Shown: piece after piece, positions 34,901-41,977 of the stretch
Position numbering within the stretch: the first letter of the stretch is position 1
How the letters are laid out: every line of letters starts with the position of its first letter
DNA from: Streptomyces sp. L2
GTDB lineage: Bacteria; Actinomycetota; Actinomycetes; Streptomycetales; Streptomycetaceae
DNA length: 64,000 nucleotides
Assembly (NCBI RefSeq): GCF_004124325.1
Contig: NZ_QBDT01000001.1
Coordinates: forward strand, 7,192,001 to 7,256,000
Direction: 5' to 3'
The notes under the pieces: model-generated
Told to the model about the DNA's origin: nothing
What the model saw: the letters and a program-made list of their open reading frames with translations, nothing else
The model's database searches: none
Made by a program: the position numbers and the translations under genes

Positions 34901-36808
34901 GAGGCCGCACGCCAGACCTGGACCCGGCGCGCCCGCTCGCTGGCCCGGGCCCGGGACACCTTCGGCCTGGCGCCCGCCATCACCGACCTGCGGCGCGAAC
35001 TGGCGGACGCCATCGGCGGTGACGAGGCCGCCATCGGCGGCGAGGCCGCCGCCGGCTACCTTTTCGAGGAACTCACCGGCGGGCCCGAGGGATTCGTCCT
35101 CGGCGCCGGCGTGCGCGTCCTGCTGGAGAAGTTCCGCCGTACGGTGGGCACCACCGCCTACGACGACGACCTGGCCGCGCTGGATGCCCTGGACGACCTC
35201 CCGGCCCGCCGGCAGCTCGTCCAGGCCTGGCTGTCGGCGTACGCCACCGCCACCGGCACCGAACTCGCCCCGGGCGACCTCGCCGAGGCGGTCGCGGCCG
35301 AACTCTGCCCGGACCTGCCCCGCTACGACGGTGACGCCCCGCTCACCGCGACCGCCGAGGGACTGCTGGGCACGCACCCGCGCGTCACCGGCGGCCGGCT
35401 GCCGCTGCGGCTCGACGAGTTCCTCGCCCGCACGGCCCGGTTCGCCGCCCACGACGTGCCCGCGTTCCGCGCCTACCAGCGCCGGCGCACCGCCCTGGTG
35501 GACGCCGAGCGCGCCCGGCTGCGGCTGGACGACCACCGGCCCCGGGTCATGTCCGGCTTCGTCCGCAACCGGCTCGTCGACGAGGTCTACCTGCCGCTCG
35601 TCGGCGACAGCCTCGCCAAGCAGCTCGGCACCGCCGGCGCCGGCGGACGCACCGGTACCGGCGGCCTGCTGCTGCTCCTGTCCCCGCCCGGCTACGGCAA
35701 GACGACCCTCATGGAGTACGTCGCCGGCCGGCTCGGCCTGATGCTGGTGCGGGTCAGCGGCCCCGCCCTCGGCAACGCCGTCACCTCGCTCGACCCCGCC
35801 GACGCCCCCGACGCCGGATCCCGCCAGGAGATCGAGAAAATCAACTTCGCGCTGGCGGCAGGCAGCAACACGCTCCTCCACCTCGACGACATCCAGCACA
35901 CCTCGCCCGAACTGCTGCAGAAGTTCATCCCGCTGTGCGACGCGACCCGCCGCGTCGAGGGCGTGTGGGACGGGCAGCCCCGCACCTACGACCTGCGCGG
36001 CAAGCGCTTCGCCGTCTGCATGGCCGGCAACCCCTTCACCGAGTCCGGAGCCCGCTTCCAGGTCCCCGACATGCTCGCCAACCGCGCCGACGTGTGGAAC
36101 CTGGGCGACGTCCTGACCGGCAAGGAGGACGCGTTCGCCCTCAGCTTCCTGGAGAACGCGCTCACCTCGAACCCCGTCCTGGCGCCCCTCGCCGGCCGGG
36201 ACAGCGCCGACCTGGACCTGCTGCTCCGGCTCGCCGCCGGCGACCCCACGGCACGCGCCGACCGCCTTGAGTACGCCGTCCCGTCGGCCGAGCTGGACCG
36301 CGTCCTCGCCGTGCTGCGCCATCTCCTCGCCGCCCGCGACACCGTCCTCGCGGTCAACGCCGCCTACATCGCCTCCGCCGCCCACGCCGACGCGGCCCGC
36401 ACCGAGCCGCCGTTCCGCCTCCAGGGCTCCTACCGCACCATGAACCGGATCGCCCAGCGCCTGAGGCCCGTCATGAACGACGCCGAACGCGCCGCCGTCA
36501 TCGACGACCACTACACCGCCGAGGCCCGGACCCTCACCCAGGGGGCCGAGGCCAACCTGCTGAAACTCGCCGAACTGCGGGGCACGCTCACCCCGGCCCA
36601 GGCCGACCGGTGGGCCGAGGTCAAGGCCGCCCACGTCCGCGCCCGGGCGCTCGGCGGCGCCGAGGACGATCCCCTCGTCCGCGCCGTGGCCGGAATCGGC
36701 CTCCTCGCCGACCGGCTCGCCGCCGTCGAGTCCGCCATCCGCCGCGCCGCCGGCGACCCGGCCGGCTCCGCGCATCCCCGGCACGCCGCCCGGCCCCGGG
36801 AGACCTGA
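31910..36808 (+). CDS. Giant DUF3686-type AAA ATPase
   Basis: The 1632-residue protein has an N-terminal region of about 450 residues with propeller-like strands and the FNT motif (280-282) known for DUF3686, labelled in databases 'ATPase involved in DNA repair' without direct proof that I know of. Residues 490-850 are mostly helical or coiled coil. A C-terminal AAA domain has Walker A SPPGYGKTT (1258-1266), Walker B LLHLDD (Asp1326-Asp1327) and sensor MAGNPF near 1371. I chose ATG 31910 with GGAAGGA upstream. It follows the flotillin gene and overlaps the next small gene by one base, so the three form one unit. Function unknown. Confidence 0.85.
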   Translation: MATVPEAGAHDAGTYELLRDRLTAQAAELARRADALNARRVEEFGSARLDLAGSEQLRTPHPCVPCDVVAVGDTLLLGTAGRPAPDAPPAVADVFTLYDRELNPLPETAVPGLLDDPSFQREFADLHRYFRQARLLRLRITAGRLLAVFRTGEKADDIRVLRWTPTDDGRVAFLDARGERDDVFPPSDEVTWTATTREDHVLGRHPHVAVPGGLFVSTVGGTLTVKTENDTETGEGIHSEPVDEPLQALADADIAHARVGALVLLRVRPYKEDAHRHLVFNTLTRSVTRLDGLGQGCRRLPEDRGVLFPGGYCLATGTVKTYDLDVRELEFEREVRSPNGEDVLYAFHARGGGRALLLSYNTIRQEVAAPLPCRGWGLFDDGTFAVVRADGDQPAQVHPVQLWHSPYDSDTHAAGAPTGSGPLARIGNADLVRAISACLSVAGTVRDGITTGEGYQALSAACVRTADGHHWLGETELGGLHGPLDDLRDTVGQILAEFEHVQVLTRQAADALDEAAGRIATVVRRLRGEAPKDAAAWVAGLTELRHAHGRLLNLKELRYADRDRLDTLATVAETDLAALGERAVGLLAEDDAFAAHHTGVEQLAADAQAITTVAEAGPVGARLDELADGLTTVTDVVASLDMGDATVRTAVLERAAAVLAGVNRARAALDARRRALLDHEGRAESAAETALLGQLVTTALAAADTTEACDDQLARLLARLEDLESRFADFDDVLADLADRRTEIYEAFTARKQTLADARARRAEQLAASAARVLDTVARRSAALTDPDAVSAYFASDPLVAKVRRSAAELRDLGDPVRAEELTGRLESARQEAARALKDRTDLYGDGGRTLRLGAHRFAVTTQPLDLTLVPHGEGLAYAVTGTDYRAPVTDPGFADTRPFWQRTLPSESPEVYRAEHLAARLLGAHSPEALMAADLPALVRRTAQEAYDEGYETGVHDHDATAVLTALLPLYEGAGALRHEPAARAAAQLFWAHRTTEAARQTWTRRARSLARARDTFGLAPAITDLRRELADAIGGDEAAIGGEAAAGYLFEELTGGPEGFVLGAGVRVLLEKFRRTVGTTAYDDDLAALDALDDLPARRQLVQAWLSAYATATGTELAPGDLAEAVAAELCPDLPRYDGDAPLTATAEGLLGTHPRVTGGRLPLRLDEFLARTARFAAHDVPAFRAYQRRRTALVDAERARLRLDDHRPRVMSGFVRNRLVDEVYLPLVGDSLAKQLGTAGAGGRTGTGGLLLLLSPPGYGKTTLMEYVAGRLGLMLVRVSGPALGNAVTSLDPADAPDAGSRQEIEKINFALAAGSNTLLHLDDIQHTSPELLQKFIPLCDATRRVEGVWDGQPRTYDLRGKRFAVCMAGNPFTESGARFQVPDMLANRADVWNLGDVLTGKEDAFALSFLENALTSNPVLAPLAGRDSADLDLLLRLAAGDPTARADRLEYAVPSAELDRVLAVLRHLLAARDTVLAVNAAYIASAAHADAARTEPPFRLQGSYRTMNRIAQRLRPVMNDAERAAVIDDHYTAEARTLTQGAEANLLKLAELRGTLTPAQADRWAEVKAAHVRARALGGAEDDPLVRAVAGIGLLADRLAAVESAIRRAAGDPAGSAHPRHAARPRET

Positions 36809-36909
36809 TGACGTACTTCCTCGCTCCGCTCGCCGCCGCCGTCGCCCTGGTCGCGCTCAGCACGGCCGTCCTGATCCGCCGAGACCGCCGCCGCATGCGC
36901 CACGACTGA
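36808..36909 (+). CDS. 33-residue single-pass membrane protein
   Basis: The ATG at 36808 overlaps the last base of the ATPase stop (TGATG), so it is translated by coupling. The product has one hydrophobic helix (YFLAPLAAAVALVALSTAVL) followed by a basic tail (IRRDRRRMRHD). Size, topology and coupling fit a real small membrane protein that could anchor or regulate the ATPase or flotillin. It is usually missed by gene callers. No homologue is known to me. Confidence 0.65.
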   Translation: MTYFLAPLAAAVALVALSTAVLIRRDRRRMRHD

Positions 36910-36918
36910 CCGTTGGCC

Positions 36919-37240
36919 GGTCACCTCGGCTGCCGACTCGGTTCCGCCGCGACTGCCCCGGGCTGGTCACGTCGGCCGCCGGCTCGGCTCCGCCGCAACT
37001 GCCCCGGGCCGGTCACGTCGGATGCCGGCTCGGTTTCGCCGCGACTGACCAGGGCTGGTCACGTCGGCTGTCGGCTGGGTTTCGCCGCGACTGCTCCGGG
37101 TCGGGTACGTCGGCTGTCGGCTCGGCATGGCCGCGACTGACCAGGGCTGGTCACGTCGGCTGTCGGCTGGGTTTCGCCGCGACTGCTCCGGGTCGGGTAC
37201 GTCGGCTGTCGGCTCGGCTTGGCCGCGACTGCCCCTCGCC
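36919..37240. repeat. 46-bp tandem repeat, seven copies
   Basis: Seven adjoining 46-bp units begin at 36919, 36965, 37011, 37057, 37103, 37149 and 37195. Units share GGTCACGTCGG, then CGCCGCGACTG with small changes. Units 4-5 and 6-7 are nearly identical, so a 92-bp block was duplicated recently. A degenerate partial unit follows. The period is not a multiple of three and there are no spacers, so it is neither coding nor CRISPR. It fills most of the 478 bp between the small membrane protein and the CBS gene. Confidence 0.9.
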
Positions 37241-37387
37241 CGCCGCCCTGGCCCGCCACTCTCGGTCGCCCGCCCGGCTCGCCCACGACTGACCCGGGCC
37301 CGGCGCCCTGGCCGACCGCTCGGCTATCTTGCTCGTGGGGCCCCGGCCGGATGTGTGGACGAGGGCGTGCGAGGACGGGAGCCGGGT

Positions 37388-37846
37388 GTGCGGGCGCGGG
37401 ATTTGGCGGTGGTGTATGAGACGGTCGGCCTGGACAGCGCCGCCCTCGACGCCGCCCGGCTGATGGCCGCCCACCGGCTGCCCGCCCTGCTGGTGGTGGA
37501 TGAGCGCGGCGCGCCCGAGGCGATCCTGCCCGCCTCCCAGATGGTCAAGCTCCTGGTGCCGGGATACGTCGTGGAGGACCCGACCCTCGCCGCCGTCGTC
37601 GACGAGGACCACGCCGACCGGCTCTGCGAGGCCCTGGCCGGACTCCGGGTCCGCGACTGCCTCACCGCGACCGCGCCCCCGCCAGCGATCGCCGCGCCCG
37701 ACGACACGGCCTTGGAGGTCGCCGCGCAGATGGCGCAGGCCCGCAGCCCGCTCGTCGCCGTGGTCGACCGGGACGGGGCCGGTCCCCGGCTCCTCGGCGT
37801 CATCACGGCCTCGCACCTGCTGGAGCGCCTGCTCGCCGTCACGTGA
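37388..37846 (+). CDS. CBS-domain pair protein
   Basis: The 152-residue protein consists of two CBS motifs, residues 1-65 (VRARDLAVVYETV, LPALLVVDERGAPEAILPAS) and 85-150 (TALEVAAQMAQARSPLVAVV, LLGVITASHLLERL). Such Bateman modules bind adenine nucleotides. It lies just before an ion permease gene and may regulate it. GGGAG seven bases before GTG 37388 sets the start; longer open frames upstream run into the tandem repeat and are not real. Confidence 0.8.
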   Translation: MRARDLAVVYETVGLDSAALDAARLMAAHRLPALLVVDERGAPEAILPASQMVKLLVPGYVVEDPTLAAVVDEDHADRLCEALAGLRVRDCLTATAPPPAIAAPDDTALEVAAQMAQARSPLVAVVDRDGAGPRLLGVITASHLLERLLAVT

Positions 37847-37858
37847 TGACGGCCCTCG

Positions 37859-37875
37859 CTGCCGGAGCCCGGCAG
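37859..37875 (+). terminator. Short perfect hairpin after the CBS gene
   Basis: CTGCCGG (37859-37865) and CCGGCAG (37869-37875) flank a 3-nt loop, 13 bases after the CBS stop. It is short for a terminator but well placed. Confidence 0.45.
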
Positions 37876-37924
37876 TCCGGGTCCCGCCCGGTCTGCTGGT
37901 CAAGGAACTGCTGGGGGGACGCCA

Positions 37925-38009
37925 AGAGAGGGTAAGGTGCCCAGCGGTGTGCCGGGAAGTCTGGTCGGCGAACAGGGAGAGCTCTGTCGTCCGATCGGAG
38001 GTGGCCGTC
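37925..38009 (+). promoter_or_regulatory. Structured leader RNA before an ion permease (candidate riboswitch)
   Basis: After a possible -10 (TAAGGT, 37933-37938) the transcript would contain GCCGGGAAGTCTGGTCGGC (37951-37969), whose ends pair, then ACAGGG-AGAG-CTCTGT (37972-37987), a 6-bp hairpin with a tetraloop, then TCGTCCGATCGG. This ordered, loop-rich pattern upstream of an antiporter-like gene resembles ion-sensing riboswitches such as the nhaA-I (lithium) class, but I cannot confirm the class from memory. Confidence 0.4.
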
Positions 38010-38069
38010 ATGGCCGACATGGCACGCGGGGCGCCGTACGGCACGGGGCCCGCGGCGGTGGTGTCGTGA
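38010..38069 (+). CDS. 19-codon upstream ORF coupled to the permease
   Basis: ATG 38010 has GGAGG eight bases before it and encodes MADMARGAPYGTGPAAVVS. Its TGA overlaps the permease GTG (GTGA). The permease itself has no good ribosome site, so its translation probably depends on ribosomes finishing this leader peptide. Confidence 0.55.
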   Translation: MADMARGAPYGTGPAAVVS

Positions 38070-39364
38070 GCGACTGGCACGCCTGGGCCGCCGTCGCCGT
38101 CTTCGCCGGCGCGTACGCCCTGATCATCAGCGAGAAGATCCACCGGGTCGCCGTCGCCCTCGGCGGGGCCGGCCTGATGCTGGCGATCGGCGCGACCGAC
38201 GACGCCTCGGCGTTCTACTCCGAGACCTCCGGCATCGACTGGAACGTCATCTTCCTGCTCATGGGCATGATGATGATCGTCGGCGTGCTGAAGAAGACCG
38301 GCATGTTCGAGTACCTGGCGATCTGGTCCGTGAAGAAGGCCCGCGCCAGGCCGTTCCGGGTGATGGTCATGCTGGTCGTCATCACCGCACTGATCTCCGC
38401 CCTGTTGGACAACGTGACGACCGTCCTGCTGGTCGCCCCGGTCACCCTCCTCGTCTGCGAACGCCTCGCCCTGCCCGCCGCGCCCTATCTGATCGCCGAG
38501 GTGCTGGCCTCCAACATCGGCGGCACGGCGACCCTCGTCGGCGACCCGCCCAACATCATCATCGCCAGCCGCGCCGGCCTGACCTTCAACGACTTCCTGG
38601 TCCACCTCGCCCCGCTGATCGTGGTCCTGGTCGCCGTCCTCCTGCTGCTCTGCCGGGTCATGTTCCGCGAGGCGTTCGTCTACGACGAGGACCGCGCCGC
38701 AGGGATCATGGCGCTGGAGGAACGGGAGGCCATCAAGGACCCCCGGCTGCTGGTGCAGGGCCTGCTCGTGCTCGCCCTCGTCGTGGCCGGCTTCGTGCTG
38801 CACCCGGTGCTGCACTACGAGCCGAGCGTCGTCGCCCTCCTCGGCGCCGGTCTCCTCGTGGCCGTCTCCCGGGTGGACACCGACGAGGTGCTCTCGGAGG
38901 TGGAGTGGCCGACCCTCGCCTTCTTCGCGGGCCTGTTCATCATGATCGGCGGCCTGATCGGCACCGGCGTCATCGACCAGGTCTCCCAGGCCCTCGCCCA
39001 CGCCATCGGCACTGGCGAACTCGGCGGCGCCATGACGATGCTCGGCGCGTCGGCGGTGCTGTCCGGGATCGTGGACAACATCCCCTACGTGGCGACCATG
39101 GCGCCCGTCACCGCCGACCTCGTGCACACCATGGGCGGCGGCGCCGACCACGTCATGTGGTGGGCCCTGGCCCTCGGCGCCGACCTCGGCGGCAACGCCA
39201 CGGCGATCGGCGCCAGCGCCAACGTCGTCGTCCTCGGCATCGCGGAACGCAACCGCCGGCCCATCGGCTTCTGGCAGTTCACCAAGTACGGGCTGGTCGT
39301 CACCGCCGCCACCGTCGCCGTCTCCCTCGCCTACGTCTGGCTGCGCTACTTCGCCCTCGGCTGA
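38066..39364 (+). CDS. Ion transporter (ArsB/NhaD) superfamily permease
   Basis: The 432-residue protein has about 11 membrane helices and the two internal repeats of the ArsB/NhaD/SLC13 group: SALLDNVTTVLLVAPVTLLV in the first half and SGIVDNIPYVATMAPVT in the second, each with the conserved D-N pair, plus SNIGGTATLVGDPPNIIIAS. Relatives are Na+/H+ antiporters, arsenite pumps and anion carriers; NhaD-like cation exchange seems the most likely. A structured leader, a coupled upstream ORF and a CBS protein precede it, which suggests tight control. GTG 38066 is the coupled start. Confidence 0.82.
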   Translation: MSDWHAWAAVAVFAGAYALIISEKIHRVAVALGGAGLMLAIGATDDASAFYSETSGIDWNVIFLLMGMMMIVGVLKKTGMFEYLAIWSVKKARARPFRVMVMLVVITALISALLDNVTTVLLVAPVTLLVCERLALPAAPYLIAEVLASNIGGTATLVGDPPNIIIASRAGLTFNDFLVHLAPLIVVLVAVLLLLCRVMFREAFVYDEDRAAGIMALEEREAIKDPRLLVQGLLVLALVVAGFVLHPVLHYEPSVVALLGAGLLVAVSRVDTDEVLSEVEWPTLAFFAGLFIMIGGLIGTGVIDQVSQALAHAIGTGELGGAMTMLGASAVLSGIVDNIPYVATMAPVTADLVHTMGGGADHVMWWALALGADLGGNATAIGASANVVVLGIAERNRRPIGFWQFTKYGLVVTAATVAVSLAYVWLRYFALG

Positions 39365-39399
39365 CACCGTCCCCGGCGGTTACCGCGGTGCCTCCGACA

Positions 39400-39894
39400 T
39401 CAGGTGCGCGGCCCCGAATCCTGGGCGGGCGGGGACACGGTCCCGGAGCCCGCGCCGGGCACGGCCGGGGAGGTGCTGGGCAGCGGATCGGACGCCTTCT
39501 CCGTCTGCCGCGGCACCACCGCGCCGGGGTGCCCGGCCGGGACCGCCCCATCGTGGGGCAGGTACGACACGGCCCCGAGCACCATGACGATCGCCGCGGC
39601 GGTGCCGACCACGCCGGCCAGCCGGCGGCGCCGCGCGCGGCCGTCGAGCTCCCGCCACGCCCGGCCGGGCCGGACGTCCTCGGGCTGCCACAGCTCACCC
39701 ACGGACTCTGGTGTCCCGGCCGGCTCCGGCACGCCGCCCGGCCCGGCGGCCGCCCGTTCCCGCGCCGACGGCTCCCTCGGCGCCGACCGCCGGATCGCCC
39801 CCTCGCTGTCGTCGAGGAACCTCTGCCACACCGCGTCCGGAACCGGAGGGACGTCCTCGTGCCCGCCGCCCCCGCCCAGCCGTCCCGTCACCAC
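39400..39894 (-). CDS. Single-pass membrane hypothetical protein
   Basis: The product of about 164 residues has an N-terminal cytoplasmic part with VPDAVWQRFLDDSEGAIRRS, a basic stretch (ELDGRARRRRLAG), one membrane helix (VVGTAAAIVMVLGAVSYL) and a Pro/Ser-rich outer tail. Topology resembles Streptomyces anti-sigma-like proteins, but I see no zinc-finger motif. Two adjacent GTGs (39894, 39891) follow GGAGGGG; either may be used. It converges on the permease gene and is divergent from the PP2C gene. Confidence 0.65.
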   Translation of the reverse strand: MVTGRLGGGGGHEDVPPVPDAVWQRFLDDSEGAIRRSAPREPSARERAAAGPGGVPEPAGTPESVGELWQPEDVRPGRAWRELDGRARRRRLAGVVGTAAAIVMVLGAVSYLPHDGAVPAGHPGAVVPRQTEKASDPLPSTSPAVPGAGSGTVSPPAQDSGPRT

Positions 39895-40043
39895 TGCCCC
39901 TCCGCTGCTCACCCCGGCGCACCCCACCCTGAGGACGGGAACACGGGCCCGCGCGTTCCGTCGGCCGCGCGAGCGGTCCGGCCGGAACCGGTGCGGGCTT
40001 CGATCGGGTAACGCGCCGGGGCGGGAGCCACCCCCGCCCCTAC

Positions 40044-40060
40044 CTTTGCATAGTCTAAAG
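40044..40060 (+). promoter_or_regulatory. Promoter/operator region of the PP2C-marR pair
   Basis: CTTTGCATAGTCTAAAG (40044-40060) has CTTT/AAAG arms and contains a -10-like TAGTCT (40051-40056). It is the most AT-rich stretch in this gap and is a candidate site for the MarR protein encoded downstream. Confidence 0.4.
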
Positions 40061-40120
40061 ATGAGGAGGGGCGCCCGAGCGAGGCGGCTCTTCAGTGCCG
40101 CGAGACCGCTGGAGCAGTCC

Positions 40121-41233
40121 ATGACCGTGAAGAAGCCACCGAGGAACGTGACGGTGCTGTCCTGGATGCCCTTCGCGGTGATGGCCGTGGTGACGGCGGG
40201 GGACCTGCTGTCCGGGCCCGGAGTGGGCTTCCTGCCGCTGGTCTCGCTCGGCCCCGCCTTCGCGGGCCTCGTCGGTGGCTGGCGCCGTACGGCCCTGATC
40301 GGCGCCGCCTCCCTGCTGCTCTGCGTCGTCCTCGGGGTGTACGACGGGCTCTTCGAGGAACGCCGGGGCTTCACCGCGATGGCCTCGGTCGCCGGCGTCA
40401 CCGGCGTGGGCATCGCGGCCGCCCTGATGCGCTCCCGGCGGGAGGCGGAACTCGCCAGCGTCCGCTCCATCGCGGAGGTGGCCCAGCGGGTGCTGCTGCG
40501 CCCGGTGCCGAGAACCGCGGGCCCGCTGCAGACGACGGTGTCCTACACCTCGGCCGTCGCCGACGCGCACATCGGCGGGGACCTGTACGAGGTGGTGGCC
40601 TCGCCGCACGGGATCCGGGTGATCGTCGGCGATGTGCAGGGCAAGGGACTGGCGGCGGTCGAGACGGCCGCCGTGGTGCTCGGCGCCTTCCGGGAGGCGG
40701 CCCACGACGAGCCCGACCTGCTGGGCCTGGGAGAGCGGCTGGAACGCAGCGTGGCCCGGGAACTGGAGGGGGAGAAGTTCGTCACCGCCGTACTTGCCGA
40801 GATCGGCTCCGGCCACGACGTCGTCTTCCTCAACTACGGGCACCCCGCCCCGATGGTCGTACGCGCCGACGGCCGCACCGACTTCCCGCGGCCGCCCGCC
40901 TACGCGCTGCCGCTGGGCCTCGGCATGCACGAGACGGAGGGTCCCAAGCCGTACCGGGTGCCCTTCGCCCCCGGCGAGCAACTGCTCCTCTACACCGACG
41001 GCGTCACCGAGACCCGGGACGCGGACGGCGTGTTCTACCCGCTCGGCGACCGGTCGCGGCTGCTGGACGAGCCCGACGCGGACGCCGCCCTGAGTGCCCT
41101 GCGCGAGGACCTGATGCGGCACGCCGAGGGCCCGCTCCACGACGACGCGGCGATGCTGCTGGTGCGCTACCGCGGTCACCCCGGCGTCGCGAACGGGGTA
41201 GAAAGGGACCATGGCCGAGACCGCGATGCCTGA
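40121..41233 (+). CDS. SpoIIE-type PP2C serine phosphatase, membrane bound
   Basis: The 370-residue protein has three or four N-terminal membrane helices (residues 10-105) and a SpoIIE/RsbU phosphatase domain: HIGGDLYEVV, VGDVQGKGLAAVETAA, FLNYGHPAPMVV, LLLYTDGVTETRDADG and HDDAAMLLV carry the metal-binding Asp residues. Such enzymes dephosphorylate anti-anti-sigma factors in partner switching. I chose ATG 40121 (GGAG six bases upstream); ATG 40061 in the same frame lies inside the promoter. It overlaps the marR gene by 23 bp. Confidence 0.85.
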   Translation: MTVKKPPRNVTVLSWMPFAVMAVVTAGDLLSGPGVGFLPLVSLGPAFAGLVGGWRRTALIGAASLLLCVVLGVYDGLFEERRGFTAMASVAGVTGVGIAAALMRSRREAELASVRSIAEVAQRVLLRPVPRTAGPLQTTVSYTSAVADAHIGGDLYEVVASPHGIRVIVGDVQGKGLAAVETAAVVLGAFREAAHDEPDLLGLGERLERSVARELEGEKFVTAVLAEIGSGHDVVFLNYGHPAPMVVRADGRTDFPRPPAYALPLGLGMHETEGPKPYRVPFAPGEQLLLYTDGVTETRDADGVFYPLGDRSRLLDEPDADAALSALREDLMRHAEGPLHDDAAMLLVRYRGHPGVANGVERDHGRDRDA

Positions 41234-41840
41234 GCCCGGATCCGAGCCCGGGCCCGAGCCGGGCCGGGACGACGTCGACGCGGTCACCCGGGCGGTGCTG
41301 ACCGCCTCCCGGCTGCTCGTGGCGGTGTCCGCGCGCTCGCTCGCGGAGGTCGAGGAGCGGGTGACGCTGCCGCAGTTCCGCATGCTGGTCGTGCTGTCCA
41401 GCCGCGGTGCCACCAAGCTGGTCGCGCTGGCCGACCTGCTGCAGGTGGCGCCCTCGACCGCGATGCGCATGGTGGACCGGCTGATCGCGGCCGGTCTCGC
41501 GGACCGGCAGCCCAACCCCGCCAACCGGCGGGAGACGCTGCTGCGGCTGACCGGGGAGGGCCGGCGGACGGTGGAGACGGTCACCGCCCGGCGGCGCGCC
41601 GAACTCGCCCCGATCGTCGAGCGGTTGCGTCCGGACCAGCGGGCGGCGCTCATCGAGGCACTGGCCGCGTTCAACGAGGCCGGCGGTGAGCCCCCCGTCC
41701 CCATGGACGGCACCGAGACGTCCCGGCTGGGCTGGGTGACCGCCACCCTGCCGACACCGGACTCCCCGGATTCCGCCGAAGGGCCGAAGGGGCCGGGGGA
41801 TTCCGCCGAAGGCCGGGGGAGGTCGGGGGATTCCGCGTAA
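41211..41840 (+). CDS. MarR family transcriptional regulator
   Basis: The 209-residue protein has a MarR winged helix at residues 45-115 (TLPQFRMLVVLSSRGATKLV, LLQVAPSTAMRMVDRLIAAG, then the wing PNPANRRETLLRLTGEG). The N-terminal 18 residues are Pro/Glu rich and the C-terminal 40 residues contain short repeats (DSAEGPKGPGDSAEG). It overlaps the phosphatase gene, so the pair is coupled. It probably represses its own operon. AAAGGGA precedes the ATG. Confidence 0.85.
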   Translation: MAETAMPEPGSEPGPEPGRDDVDAVTRAVLTASRLLVAVSARSLAEVEERVTLPQFRMLVVLSSRGATKLVALADLLQVAPSTAMRMVDRLIAAGLADRQPNPANRRETLLRLTGEGRRTVETVTARRRAELAPIVERLRPDQRAALIEALAAFNEAGGEPPVPMDGTETSRLGWVTATLPTPDSPDSAEGPKGPGDSAEGRGRSGDSA

Positions 41841-41893
41841 GGGCCGGGGAAGCCGGGAGACTCCCCCCCAAGGGCCGGGGGTTCCGGGGGACT

Positions 41894-41911
41894 CCGCCGG
41901 ACCGCCGGCGG
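41894..41911. terminator. Hairpin between convergent genes
   Basis: CCGCCGG (41894-41900) and CCGGCGG (41905-41911) flank ACCG. The surrounding 80 bases hold short direct repeats of the GGGGGATTCCGC type, an extension of the repeats in the marR tail. Confidence 0.45.
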
Positions 41912-41977
41912 GGCCGGGGGAGTCACCCAAGGGCCCGGCGGGCGCCGCGCCTGAGCGTTGACGTGGGCCGCCGCCCG

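Noticed and set aside
31763..36784. 5-kb open frame antisense to the ATPase gene
   Set aside because: It is the mirror of the high-GC codon pattern of the plus-strand gene, is Gly/Val/Ala/Glu monotone, has no ribosome site or domain motif, while the plus strand has Walker motifs.
36919..37240. CRISPR array
   Set aside because: The units adjoin directly with no unique spacers, and no cas genes are in the window.
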